64,000 nucleotides of DNA from Aquimarina sp. AU58. GTDB lineage: Bacteria > Bacteroidota > Bacteroidia > Flavobacteriales > Flavobacteriaceae. The stretch spans positions 68,523 through 132,522 of the forward strand of contig NZ_OMPD01000007.1 of NCBI RefSeq assembly GCF_900312745.1. The letters run 5' to 3'. The position numbers were made by a program, and so were the translations under genes. The notes under the pieces are model-generated. The model made no database searches and had not been told where the DNA came from. It saw nothing but the letters and a program-made list of their open reading frames with translations. Of this stretch, positions 17,754 through 26,952 are shown piece after piece. Every line of letters begins with the position of its first letter. Position 1 is the stretch's first letter.

Positions 17754-18254
17754 TCATGCCACAGAATTTAAAGTGCTTTTCATAAAGAAATATAACTTCT
17801 GCATTTCCTTTTTACCGGCTTGTCTTCCCAAACGCCCCGCAAAGTAGAGTACAAACCAGGTGATAAGAAGGAAAAACATAGTGAGTATAGAAAATAAATA
17901 CGATTTATCCAGGCGTATGTTAACATACATCCAGACCAGAGCACCTATAAATAATGTTACCACTACAAAATGTAGAAACATAAAAAGTGTCCATACTGTA
18001 GGATTGGGGCCAAAAAGTCCTTTAAGTTTTGGTTGATTATCATCAACTTCATAAATTTCGAGATGAAGTTGTGGTGACCAGAAGTGTTGTTCTTTTTTAG
18101 GAATACGAATAAAAACATGATGGTCTACCCGGCTTACTTTAAAATCCTGACAAGTCTTACCTGTTTTTTCAAAAGCTTCAAGTGCTTTTTCTGATGGCAT
18201 ATCTAAATCCTGAAAAAACCGGGGACGTAAAACAATATCATTTGAGACTTCCAT
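17754..18254 (-). CDS. Two-helix membrane protein of unknown function
   Basis: The protein is 166 residues. A soluble N-terminal half (MEVSNDIVLRPRFFQDL ... HHVFIRIPKKEQHFWSPQL) is followed by two membrane helices (LFMFLHFVVVTLFIGALVWM and FSILTMFFLLITWFVLYFAG) and a basic C-terminus. The LRPRFFQD start followed by a short beta domain recurs in flavobacterial hypothetical proteins as I recall them. I cannot give a function. It stands between a single-gene unit and the small-export gene. Confidence 0.7.
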   Translation of the reverse strand: MEVSNDIVLRPRFFQDLDMPSEKALEAFEKTGKTCQDFKVSRVDHHVFIRIPKKEQHFWSPQLHLEIYEVDDNQPKLKGLFGPNPTVWTLFMFLHFVVVTLFIGALVWMYVNIRLDKSYLFSILTMFFLLITWFVLYFAGRLGRQAGKKEMQKLYFFMKSTLNSVA

Positions 18255-18387
18255 AGATGCATTTAAGCATCAATGTTACTATATTTTTTAATTCTTATTA
18301 CTGATTTTTATCAGTTTTAGAAAACTCAATATGAATCTATTAGCACTATACTATAAAATCCAAATCGTATGATTATAATATCATCGT

Positions 18388-18852
18388 TTAGGAGATTCCT
18401 TTCATAGTGAGTAATGTGGTTACCCAAACAATAACAGAAGAGAAAAATATACCCACACTATTTGCGATAAAAGCTTTTCGTTTTTTAACCTTAAATAAAT
18501 ATGTAGCAATACTTCCTGCATACACACCTGTACCAGGAATTGGGATCATAACAAATAAAAGAAGTCCCCAAAATTCATGTTTTTGAATTTTAGTACCTGA
18601 TCCTAATTTTGCTCTTCGTGCTACATATATCGCAGCTTTTTTATAAAACGTCCATCGAAGTAAATATGTATTCATCTTTTCCAAAAAAAACATCATCATG
18701 GGAAACACCAATACATTAGATAAAAAACATAAAACAAATACCAAGTAGATATTTAATCCACTTAGCATACCATAAGGAATCCCAACCTTAGCTTCACCAA
18801 AAGGGGAAATACTCCACAAAACAGCTATAATAATATCCTTAATCACAAACAA
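18388..18852 (-). CDS. Small multi-drug export family protein
   Basis: The protein is 154 residues with about four membrane segments. It contains SPFGEAKVGIPYGMLSG near the start and FVMIPIPGTGVYAGS in the middle. The acidic/aromatic first motif and the Pro/Gly-rich second one match the Sm_multidrug_ex (PF06695) family, distantly related to DedA/SNARE-associated proteins. An actual drug-export role is poorly established for the family. It is a single gene, with about 110 bases to its neighbour downstream in the operon direction. Confidence 0.8.
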   Translation of the reverse strand: MFVIKDIIIAVLWSISPFGEAKVGIPYGMLSGLNIYLVFVLCFLSNVLVFPMMMFFLEKMNTYLLRWTFYKKAAIYVARRAKLGSGTKIQKHEFWGLLLFVMIPIPGTGVYAGSIATYLFKVKKRKAFIANSVGIFFSSVIVWVTTLLTMKGIS

Positions 18853-18964
18853 TTTTTCTTACAGCCTGCAAAGGTAACGTTCTAAATGGTTTGTACCATA
18901 ATTTTAAATCTTAAAAAAGGTCTAAATTAGCTTTATAGCTCTAATTTTAACAATAAAGCTCTTT

Positions 18965-20728
18965 TTATGGCCTTAACAGCTTGGGTTCCAGCCATAAATA
19001 TCCAGCACACAATAGAAACAGAAGATAAAAACCTAAAAGAGGTATCGGTCGTATCGTATGATTCTGGATTGTTTCACTCTTCAATGATTTTTTATAATGC
19101 CTCTTATTTTCTTCAATTGTTTTATATACCATCTGAGATTTCCAATGAGAGGTATCTGCTACAAAGTACTCAAATACTTTTGTTGTATCCTGCTCTATAA
19201 ATTGAGTATTCCATCCAAAATCTCTTGGATAAGTAACCCCTTTCCAAAGGTTTTTTATATCAATATCACTACGCATCGAAACACTATATTTTTTATTGGT
19301 TTTGACTATTGGCTTTGATATTGATGTTCTTACCTCAAATGTAAAAGGGTGATCTTTATACGCAATTATTGATGTTGTCTCCCATTCTATCTGTGGAGTT
19401 TCTTTACGACTTAAACTAGTAATGAGTTTAGACCATATTTGTTGATAAGCAGTGGTATGGCCATCTAATACTAGTTCATATGTATTTTCTAACACTGTGG
19501 TTCCAACTCTACCATTTCCAATGCGTTTGTATCCAGATATGATTTTGGTATTAGGTTTAGTATGAATATGCTGCAAAAGAAATTCGTCTTTAAAAACAAA
19601 AGCATGTTTAGAAAGTTTAGCTTTTGTCTCACTATCCAATCGGGTTTCTGTATTTTTTTCTGACACAAAATTAAAAGCCCCTAAGCCATTTGAAGCTCTG
19701 AAAAAATTAGAGTCTGGCTGGATAAAAATACCCAGGCCATTTTCTTTTACCGAATTCTCTAAAGCAATACGTGATGCTCTTCCTAGGTTTTTTAATGAAT
19801 TAGCATCAATAATAACAAGATCAAAAGATTCTAAATTCTTTTTAGAGAAAGTTCCCATAGGTACTCTTTCCATATTAAAATACTCGAACTTATATCTTCC
19901 TTTGGTGATCTGACTCCTTACCAGTACTTGATGTCCCATTTCTGCCAGGTAGTTTTTAAGGTACTTGGTTTCAAAAGTGGGAAAACCATTTATCACTACT
20001 ATTTTTAACGGAGTAGAATCCTCTACAATTAGAGGGATAGGGTCTGTAGACAAAATTTTCCCTAAAGTATCTTTTTCGACTAATGAAAAGAGATAGTTTC
20101 CTTTTACATTAAGGTTAGTTGTGAATTCAAATTTTTGTTGTTCTCCAACAAGTAAAGAAACAGAATCTAAACCTGCTCCTCCCGGTCCTTCTAATATAAG
20201 TCTATTCCCTTTTTGTGGATTAGCATATAATCCTGTAAATACCTGTCGTTTACCAACTGTATTTTTATAATCATATTTAAATCTAATTACCCCAGAAGGA
20301 GTCTTTCTTCCCAGGTAGCTAACGTTATAATTATCTAATTGCCAGAGGTCATAAGGTTTCACACCATACCCAAGTACAAAAACAGAATCTGGAGTGTCTA
20401 CGCCATCAAAAATAGGGTGATTAGCTTTGTACAGATGTTTTTTTAGTTTTTTATGAATTCTCGCCAGGCTATCTAATTGTTCTTTATCATAGCCCTCGGT
20501 AAGCAAAACCATTTTAGTAGTTATAGTATTGGCAGTAGAAATTGCAGGTTTTAATGCTATGATAGCAAGTGAGGTAATTGCCAAAAAGGATATTGTTATT
20601 TTTATCCAAAATCTACGTTTCCCAAACTCTGGCCATTCTTTCCATATAAAAACAAACCATAGTATTATCCCGCCAATACCGATTTGCAATATCCAGTTCT
20701 CATTCAAAAAAGTTATTTGATCAATCAT
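18965..20728 (-). CDS. Membrane protein with BatA-like layout (last gene of the MoxR operon)
   Basis: The protein is 587 residues. It has two N-terminal membrane helices (IGIGGIILWFVFIWKEW and FWIKITISFLAITSLAIIAL), a large extracytoplasmic beta-rich region, and a C-terminal helix (LLGFYLLFLLCAGYLWLEPK). This is the organisation of BatA-type proteins, including a middle section (LKIVVINGFPTFETKYLKNYL ... FDLVIIDANSLKNL) resembling their glutamine-amidotransferase-like fold. Its start overlaps the stop of the DUF4175-type gene by 8 bases, so the two are translationally coupled. Expected partner of the MoxR ATPase complex at the inner membrane. Exact role unknown. Confidence 0.75.
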   Translation of the reverse strand: MIDQITFLNENWILQIGIGGIILWFVFIWKEWPEFGKRRFWIKITISFLAITSLAIIALKPAISTANTITTKMVLLTEGYDKEQLDSLARIHKKLKKHLYKANHPIFDGVDTPDSVFVLGYGVKPYDLWQLDNYNVSYLGRKTPSGVIRFKYDYKNTVGKRQVFTGLYANPQKGNRLILEGPGGAGLDSVSLLVGEQQKFEFTTNLNVKGNYLFSLVEKDTLGKILSTDPIPLIVEDSTPLKIVVINGFPTFETKYLKNYLAEMGHQVLVRSQITKGRYKFEYFNMERVPMGTFSKKNLESFDLVIIDANSLKNLGRASRIALENSVKENGLGIFIQPDSNFFRASNGLGAFNFVSEKNTETRLDSETKAKLSKHAFVFKDEFLLQHIHTKPNTKIISGYKRIGNGRVGTTVLENTYELVLDGHTTAYQQIWSKLITSLSRKETPQIEWETTSIIAYKDHPFTFEVRTSISKPIVKTNKKYSVSMRSDIDIKNLWKGVTYPRDFGWNTQFIEQDTTKVFEYFVADTSHWKSQMVYKTIEENKRHYKKSLKSETIQNHTIRPIPLLGFYLLFLLCAGYLWLEPKLLRP

Positions 20729-22961
20729 GAATTTGAAGCTCTTTTAGTAGTAATTCATTAATCTCACCTATTAATACTTTCTTTTTAAATGGATTGGGTT
20801 GCAACTCGGGAAGCGCATAAAACAAGCCTCTCTGTACTTCGATCAAAATTGAAGGTGATATAGCCCTATTTTCGGTAATCTGTTTTAACTGTTGTAAGGT
20901 TTTTAAATATTTCCCAGGGCTTTCAATAGCTTTAACGGCCAGTTCATTTCCTGCCTGTTTAAAAAGGAGTCTATCTTTATCGGTAAGTATCGTTTTATTA
21001 GATATTAATTGCTCAAGCCTTAAAACAGTTTTATATATAGACGGATATAGTTCTGGGAGTTGTAGTTCTTCTTTTTTTCTGAAATTAGACACTTCGTCAA
21101 TTTTACCCGTAAGTCTTTTATCTTCTTTAATCGGTGGAGGATCAAACCCAATACGGTGTACATAGACTCGGGCACTATTTTTAATTTCCTGAATCAATTT
21201 AAGTGCTTTATATTGATACGGTAAGGATTTTTCTGGAGTATACAATCGTAAATATAACTCGGCATCCCACATTTCATTTAAAGCTTGTCGTAACTTACTT
21301 TTTAAAGATTGCGTAAAAAGCGTTGACTCTTCGGGATCATCATGATTATGCAAGTACTCATGCAAAGGGTCATTTGCTTTTTCATCATCATCTTCTTCTT
21401 CTTCGTGAGGTACCAGGTTATGTTCATTTTCATGATCATGGTCATGAGTATACGCTGCTAGTGGATCTTTTTCTTTCTCATGATCTTCATCATCATGTTC
21501 ATCTTCCTCCTCAGGAATTGCCGTATTTTCTTGTGTTGCCGGTCCAAACTCTGATTCATCTCCCATAAATTCTCCGTACTTAAGGCGTAATACTTTTTGA
21601 TCGAACCCTAATTCATTACTTTTAAATTTGAAGTCTTTTTCTGATAATTTTGATTTATCCTTGATCAATTTTTCTGTATCAATAATCAACTGGCGTTGAC
21701 TTCTGAAATAATCTGGCATTAAGTCTACTCCCATCGTTCCCTCTACAGCAAATTCATCAGAAATTGTATCTTTTATAACCGCAAAAAAGGTTTCACTTCT
21801 AGAAATGTTAGGTCTGGGTTGCTTAAGATCCAATGCTTCAATATAAAAATAAAGCTCATCTCCCGGTTCCATATTCATTTGATCCAGGTCTATATTTTTT
21901 GATAAGCTTAAGTTTTTGTTCCCCCTAGAAAATTTGCTGTCAAAACTTAATTTTTCCTCTCTAAACTTAACAGATTCACCAGACCCTTTACTAACCGTTG
22001 CTATGATATATGCTTCTGCAATACCAAAATCATCGGTAACAGAGGTTGTAAATACTATTCTTTTGTCTTCATCATAAGAAAAAGAAGTAAATTGTTTTAA
22101 ATCCGTAATTTTTATATCCGGCCTTTTATCTTTTATAACTTCAATCGAATACAATTCAGAAGTATATGATGTGCCCAGTATATCTGTAAATTTGAAATTG
22201 TAGAATCCCGATGTATTTAAAATTGAAGTTCTTACATATCCGTTATCAGTCAATTTCATAGGGTAGCTATTTCCCATACTTTCCATAGATACACTTTTAA
22301 CTTCTTTATCAAATGTTATTTGCCACGATAATCGCGATCCTTCTACTGCTTTTATTTCCATTTTCGAAGTTTCAATAGAAGATTTTCTTGTATAAGAAGG
22401 ATACTGTATGGTTAACAATTGACTTTTTAATTTAGGTTGTTGGGTAGTCGTTGTAGAATCAATGGGGTTAAAAATTATGGTATCTGGATGTACTTCCTTA
22501 TGCTGTGGCCATTGTAAATGATCAAGAATATGATATCTATATCCGATAAAGCCAACCAGTGTACATAAACTCATTACGATACAGGCTCTAAATAAATGAT
22601 TAGGAGGTTTGATCGTTTTTAATTTTTCGACAAGTTCTTTTGTTATTCTATATTGTTGCAATTTTGCGAGATCAGATAGTTGTTCTTTAGGTAGTAGCAA
22701 AAGACCTGTGCTATATTCTGCAACATCGAGGTGTTGATCAATATAACTACTCACCATTTTTAAACCGGGTTTCCAGGGTTTCACAAAAATTATAATCAAT
22801 AAAGCAACCGATATCAAAGTAGCAATTGAAAAAATCAGGTTAAAGAACAAAAAATACATTAGAATAGCGGGACCTAGTGCATAGAGCAAAATCTCTATCC
22901 AAAGCATGAGTTGCCAACGCTTTTTAAACCGAATCAATATTTTATCTCCAGAAGCTATCAT
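20721..22961 (-). CDS. DUF4175-type large membrane protein with His/Asp/Glu-rich insertion
   Basis: The protein is 746 residues. It has two N-terminal membrane helices (about 15-65) and a third near 125-145, followed by an Ig-like extracytoplasmic section and a long helical region ending in GRI/ALPELQPNPF motifs. This matches proteins labelled DUF4175 in flavobacterial MoxR operons, as I recall. Residues about 465-545 are an extremely acidic, His-rich segment containing two related units (KDPLAAYTHDHDHE and NDPLHEYLHNHDD), which could bind metal. It overlaps both neighbours by a few bases, so it is part of the tight MoxR-DUF58-BatA operon. Confidence 0.75.
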   Translation of the reverse strand: MIASGDKILIRFKKRWQLMLWIEILLYALGPAILMYFLFFNLIFSIATLISVALLIIIFVKPWKPGLKMVSSYIDQHLDVAEYSTGLLLLPKEQLSDLAKLQQYRITKELVEKLKTIKPPNHLFRACIVMSLCTLVGFIGYRYHILDHLQWPQHKEVHPDTIIFNPIDSTTTTQQPKLKSQLLTIQYPSYTRKSSIETSKMEIKAVEGSRLSWQITFDKEVKSVSMESMGNSYPMKLTDNGYVRTSILNTSGFYNFKFTDILGTSYTSELYSIEVIKDKRPDIKITDLKQFTSFSYDEDKRIVFTTSVTDDFGIAEAYIIATVSKGSGESVKFREEKLSFDSKFSRGNKNLSLSKNIDLDQMNMEPGDELYFYIEALDLKQPRPNISRSETFFAVIKDTISDEFAVEGTMGVDLMPDYFRSQRQLIIDTEKLIKDKSKLSEKDFKFKSNELGFDQKVLRLKYGEFMGDESEFGPATQENTAIPEEEDEHDDEDHEKEKDPLAAYTHDHDHENEHNLVPHEEEEDDDEKANDPLHEYLHNHDDPEESTLFTQSLKSKLRQALNEMWDAELYLRLYTPEKSLPYQYKALKLIQEIKNSARVYVHRIGFDPPPIKEDKRLTGKIDEVSNFRKKEELQLPELYPSIYKTVLRLEQLISNKTILTDKDRLLFKQAGNELAVKAIESPGKYLKTLQQLKQITENRAISPSILIEVQRGLFYALPELQPNPFKKKVLIGEINELLLKELQIHD

Positions 22962-24259
22962 TGTTTTCTATATTTTGCTACGACACGCTCTGTGATGAGG
23001 AATAGTATACATAAAAACCATAACCACTTAGACAATTCTAAAGTAGTAGAATTTTCTTTATTTTTCTTAACATTTCTAGTTACTATCGGAAGTAATTCTC
23101 CGACATGTATAACTCGTTTATCATACGGTTTCATTTTTTCTTCGAGACCTTCATTATGATTGAGTATTGCCAGTAGATGCTCTGCAAAATATTCATTTAC
23201 GACACATTCTGTATTAAGAGGTTTTGTAAGATAGAAGATTTCTTTTGAAGATCCTTTTTCTATAATATTATGAGATAAATCATCTGGTTTATATAGGAGT
23301 AGTGTCGAAGAAGTTTGCGGAGTTTCATCTTTACTTAACCATATCACTGTATTAAAAGCATCAAGGTGTATCGTATCTATCTTCTGTACGGCACGAACAT
23401 TAACAGGCGCGTTAAGATGTTTTGATATTGCGCGATAGGCAGCTTCAATATATGTCTTTTCTGTAGATAAACTATCGTCATAAAATACTAATATGCGAAC
23501 AGGTGATTCGGTAATAAGAGGATGCTGCTCTTGATTTCCGTTTACCGAAAAAACTATACTATCCTTCTCTTTATTAAATTCGATTCGATTACTACTCGTA
23601 GCAACAAATTCTTTCTCAAAAGATAGATGTTGAGCATCACTTGATACAGAAAGCAACTGTATTGCATCTTCTTTTTTAGTAGCACTAAGAATATTCTTAG
23701 TTGGTTTCCCTGGGTCTAGAATTACCCATGATATATTTTTGTGAAGCTGTGGTCTCTTCCCCTTTATACCCGATACAAATGCGTTCGTTATAACAACAAT
23801 ACTATCGGTTTCTAATGTTTCCATTTCTTTGGCCAATTGCCAATATCCTGGAGTTACGGTAGAGATTTCATATGCTGGATCGTTTTGATACTCTGGAAAA
23901 CCAGGTTGCAAAAGCCGTATTGGTCCTTCGGTTTCTATAGTATCCAGAATTGCATTTACCTCTTCATATTCGAGTAGAGAAGGTTCTACAATATAAGTAA
24001 TGGGTACTGCAGTAACTTTTCTTTTTATCTGTGGTTCTGCTATGATCATAACAAGTGTAGTAATCAATAACAATCGTAAAAGTAATAACCACAATTCATT
24101 AATTTGAATACTACTCGTTTGTTTTGAATCAGACTCATCAAGTAGCTGAATACTTCCTATTTTAATTGTTTTCCCATCTTTTTTACTCCACAGATGTATT
24201 GCAATAGGAACAATACCTCCTAATAAAGCCCATAAATATGTGGGGATAAGAAAAAACAT
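22958..24259 (-). CDS. BatA-domain membrane protein (aerotolerance regulator N-terminal type)
   Basis: The protein is 433 residues. It starts MFFLIPTYLWALLGGIVPIAIHLW, then KIGSIQLLDE and a second helix (ELWLLLLRLLLITTLVMIIA), which is the BatA N-terminal domain (PF07584). A large extracytoplasmic part follows and a C-terminal helix (LWFLCILFLITERVVA). No intact von Willebrand A metal site (DxSxS) is visible, so it lacks the vWA domain of true BatA. It starts 1 base after the DUF58 gene ends and overlaps the next gene by 4 bases. It probably forms an inner-membrane complex with its neighbours. Confidence 0.85.
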   Translation of the reverse strand: MFFLIPTYLWALLGGIVPIAIHLWSKKDGKTIKIGSIQLLDESDSKQTSSIQINELWLLLLRLLLITTLVMIIAEPQIKRKVTAVPITYIVEPSLLEYEEVNAILDTIETEGPIRLLQPGFPEYQNDPAYEISTVTPGYWQLAKEMETLETDSIVVITNAFVSGIKGKRPQLHKNISWVILDPGKPTKNILSATKKEDAIQLLSVSSDAQHLSFEKEFVATSSNRIEFNKEKDSIVFSVNGNQEQHPLITESPVRILVFYDDSLSTEKTYIEAAYRAISKHLNAPVNVRAVQKIDTIHLDAFNTVIWLSKDETPQTSSTLLLYKPDDLSHNIIEKGSSKEIFYLTKPLNTECVVNEYFAEHLLAILNHNEGLEEKMKPYDKRVIHVGELLPIVTRNVKKNKENSTTLELSKWLWFLCILFLITERVVAKYRKQ

Positions 24260-24260
24260 A

Positions 24261-25157
24261 CTAAATTAATCTATTTCGTTTCTTCAGAAATACCTGTAAA
24301 GCCTCTCCGATATTCTCATTTAGCTTAAACAAATGATAACCAATATCATTAGACAGCAGGGTATTTTTTGTGTTTTTCATCATTTCTTCTAATGCAGTGA
24401 GATATTGTTTTTTTGCTGTCTTAGCATCTATCTTACGCCTTGCTCCTGTTTCCAAATCTTCGAATGTAATGGTGCCTTTGTAATCAAATTCCAGTTCGTT
24501 TTTACCCATCAAATGAAATACTACAACTTCATTTTTAGGTGTTTTCAACCGTTTAACGAAAGAAGTTAGCTCTTCACTGTGTTCATACAAATCGGTAATA
24601 AAGAAAATCAATTCTTTATGGTTACGATCATGAAGGTTTTTTGACGCTCCAGGGTCCTCTGGCCATTTTCCTTCATTCTTAATATTAATCAATTCTAACA
24701 ACAGACGATTATAATGTTTTTTCTGAATTTTGGGATATACGCTATGTAATTGGTGATCGTTAAGTGCAAAAAGACCTACAGCATCTCCTTGATTTTGGGA
24801 TAAGTATGCCAATGAAGCGACCAGCACTCTGGTGTAATCCATTTTAGACAGATCTTCTTCCTTATGAAGCATCGACATACTGGCATCGACAATAAATTTT
24901 ACCGCAATATTACTTTTTATCTCTGATTGCCTGATATAGTATCTACCTGATCTGGCAAGCATTTTCCAATCCAGTAGTCTTAAATCATCACCCGGTTCAT
25001 AATTACGAAATTGACTAAACTCCATCCCCGGGCCTACACTTCTGCTGTGATTATGTCCAGACAAATATCCATCAACTATTACACGTGCAATGAGTGCTAA
25101 TCCAGATACATTTTTTATAAGCTCTGGTTTTAATAATTGATGATAGTCCTGTTTCAT
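24261..25157 (-). CDS. DUF58 domain protein
   Basis: The protein is 298 residues. It has the family motif FRNYEPGDDLRLLDWKMLAR at about residues 50-70 and, after it, a vWA-like fold beginning VKFIVDASMSMLHKEE, where DxSxS is the metal-adhesion motif. DUF58 proteins nearly always pair with MoxR AAA+ ATPases and are thought to help assemble or mature periplasmic or membrane proteins. It follows the MoxR gene after 27 bases. No membrane helix, so cytoplasmic. Confidence 0.93.
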   Translation of the reverse strand: MKQDYHQLLKPELIKNVSGLALIARVIVDGYLSGHNHSRSVGPGMEFSQFRNYEPGDDLRLLDWKMLARSGRYYIRQSEIKSNIAVKFIVDASMSMLHKEEDLSKMDYTRVLVASLAYLSQNQGDAVGLFALNDHQLHSVYPKIQKKHYNRLLLELINIKNEGKWPEDPGASKNLHDRNHKELIFFITDLYEHSEELTSFVKRLKTPKNEVVVFHLMGKNELEFDYKGTITFEDLETGARRKIDAKTAKKQYLTALEEMMKNTKNTLLSNDIGYHLFKLNENIGEALQVFLKKRNRLI

Positions 25158-25184
25158 ACCAATTTAACTTTAAAATATCGCATA

Positions 25185-26186
25185 TCACCTCTTTACCGGA
25201 ATAGCGTTTAACAATTGAAGAGTAACATCATCAGACGTTATACCTTCGGATTCTGCTCTAAAGTTTACAATAACTCTATGTCGCAATACCGGTATAGCGA
25301 CATGCTGTATATCTTCTAATGTAACCGATAAGCGTCCTTTCATCAAAGCACGAGCTTTGGCTGTTAATATCATTGCCTGGCCCGCCCTTGGTCCTGCTCC
25401 CCAATTTACCCACTCTTTTACATATGCGTTTGTAGTAGTTTCTGGCCTTGTCGCTCGTATTAACTTACTTACAAATGTGATAAGATCATCACTTATAGGC
25501 ACTTCTCTAACCAGGTTCTGCAGTCTTAATATATCGTCACCGGTAATCACTTTATGAAGTGTTTCTTTTTTGGTACCTGTTGTATTCTTTAAAATGGTGG
25601 TCTCTTCTAATTCGCTGGGATATCCAATTTTTATATATAACAGAAAACGATCTTGTTGTGCTTCTGGCAACATAAACGTACCCGATTGCTCAATGGGATT
25701 TTGGGTAGCGAGAATAAAAAATGGTTTATCCAGAGTATAGGTTTTACCAGAATATGTTACTTCAAACTCCTGCATGGCTTCTAACAGCGCTGCCTGAGTC
25801 TTTGGTGGCGTTCGGTTAATCTCATCTGCCAATATAATATTAGCAAAGATGGGTCCTTTATTAAATTTAAAAAACTTCTTTCCGGTACTATAATCTTCTT
25901 CAAGTATTTCGGTACCAATAATATCAGAAGGCATTAGATCAGGAGTAAATTGTATTCTTTTAAACTTTAAATCAATGGCCTGCGCTAATGTTCGTATCAT
26001 TAACGTTTTTGCCAACCCGGGAACTCCTTCTAATAATGCATGTCCTCCTGCCAGAAAAGTAATCAGTAATTGTTCTACGGTTTCCTCCTGCCCAGTAATT
26101 ACCTTGCCAATTTCTTTCTTTAAATTGGTAAGTTTCTCGGTAAGTACATTCACCTCTTGTTCAATACTTGCTAAATTTTTATCCAT
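25185..26186 (-). CDS. MoxR-family AAA+ ATPase
   Basis: The protein is 333 residues. Walker A is GGHALLEGVPGLAKT, Walker B is ILADEINRTPPKTQAAL, sensor 1 is FILATQNPIEQSGTFMLPEA, and sensor 2 lies in the C-terminal lid (GPRAGQAMILTAKARAL). MoxR ATPases act as chaperones that insert cofactors or remodel partner complexes. The partners here are the DUF58, BatA-type and DUF4175-type proteins encoded directly downstream. The gene starts 10 bases after the DUF4159 gene. Confidence 0.95.
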   Translation of the reverse strand: MDKNLASIEQEVNVLTEKLTNLKKEIGKVITGQEETVEQLLITFLAGGHALLEGVPGLAKTLMIRTLAQAIDLKFKRIQFTPDLMPSDIIGTEILEEDYSTGKKFFKFNKGPIFANIILADEINRTPPKTQAALLEAMQEFEVTYSGKTYTLDKPFFILATQNPIEQSGTFMLPEAQQDRFLLYIKIGYPSELEETTILKNTTGTKKETLHKVITGDDILRLQNLVREVPISDDLITFVSKLIRATRPETTTNAYVKEWVNWGAGPRAGQAMILTAKARALMKGRLSVTLEDIQHVAIPVLRHRVIVNFRAESEGITSDDVTLQLLNAIPVKR

Positions 26187-26196
26187 ACATCTTCTT

Positions 26197-26847
26197 TTAT
26201 GATGTTAAAGCATACATCACTATATTTACTCCAAAGCGAGTATTGTCTATTTTATACCATCGCTTATTTCTAAAATCATAATCCCATTCGCAACCATAAT
26301 CTTTGTTGCTAAATAAGACCCCTATCCTACCATTAATTTCAATAGCTTTTAGGTAATCATGTACAATATCATCTCCCCATCCGTTAAGTTCTTGTGAGGT
26401 CGTGGGTGGACCATCTTCAAATTCGAAGAAAACGTTATATATCTCATGAGTATTAGGGATTTTTTTTAACTGCCTAGGACCAAAGATATCCTCCATTTGT
26501 CGTTCAAATGATTTTGAAAACAAACCATCTATATCGTGATTACAATCATCTGCAAAGACAAAGCCTCCGTTCCTGACATATTTCTCAAAATTCTCTCTTT
26601 CTTTCTTTGTAAATTGCACTAGTTTATGCCCTGATATATAGCAAAATGGACTTTTAAATATTTCATCGCTACTAAGGGCTATAATTCTTTCTTGCGTATC
26701 TACTTTTAGGGTAGTATACTCTACTAGAGAATTTAAAAGGTTTGAAGGCATTCTTTGATCTACATCCCAATCTCCCGACTCATATTGCAATCTTGTAAAG
26801 AAAAACTTGTTACTCAATGCAGTTATTATTTTAGCTTTCAAAAACAT
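26197..26847 (-). CDS. DUF4159 family protein (first gene of the MoxR operon)
   Basis: About 216 residues from ATG at 26847. The frame extends to a TTG at 26859, which I consider less likely. The sequence has FFTRLQYESGDWDVDQRMPSN, then SPFCYISGH, GGFVFADDCNHDID and RIGVLFSNKDYGCEWDY, which matches the DUF4159 family. That family often sits with MoxR/BatA genes and resembles a glutamine-amidotransferase-like (ThuA) fold. A usual N-terminal signal is not obvious here: residues 1-20 (MFLKAKIITALSNKFFFTRL) are only weakly hydrophobic. A terminator separates it from the TldE gene upstream. Confidence 0.85.
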   Translation of the reverse strand: MFLKAKIITALSNKFFFTRLQYESGDWDVDQRMPSNLLNSLVEYTTLKVDTQERIIALSSDEIFKSPFCYISGHKLVQFTKKERENFEKYVRNGGFVFADDCNHDIDGLFSKSFERQMEDIFGPRQLKKIPNTHEIYNVFFEFEDGPPTTSQELNGWGDDIVHDYLKAIEINGRIGVLFSNKDYGCEWDYDFRNKRWYKIDNTRFGVNIVMYALTS

Positions 26848-26890
26848 ATTACCCCACAAAACCGTTACGATTAATGGTTAAAACAGTATC

Positions 26891-26936
26891 GAAAGAAAAA
26901 ACTGGCCATAATGAAGCTAATTAAAATGACCAGTTT
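26891..26936 (-). terminator. Terminator between the TldD/TldE pair and the DUF4159-MoxR operon
   Basis: AAACTGGTCAT pairs with ATGGCCAGTTT on the minus strand (26936-26926 with 26909-26899; one mismatch), followed by a T-rich stretch (26900-26891). It marks the peptidase pair and the MoxR operon as separate transcripts, or at least reduces read-through. Confidence 0.7.
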
Positions 26937-26952
26937 ATATTATGAATTATAT

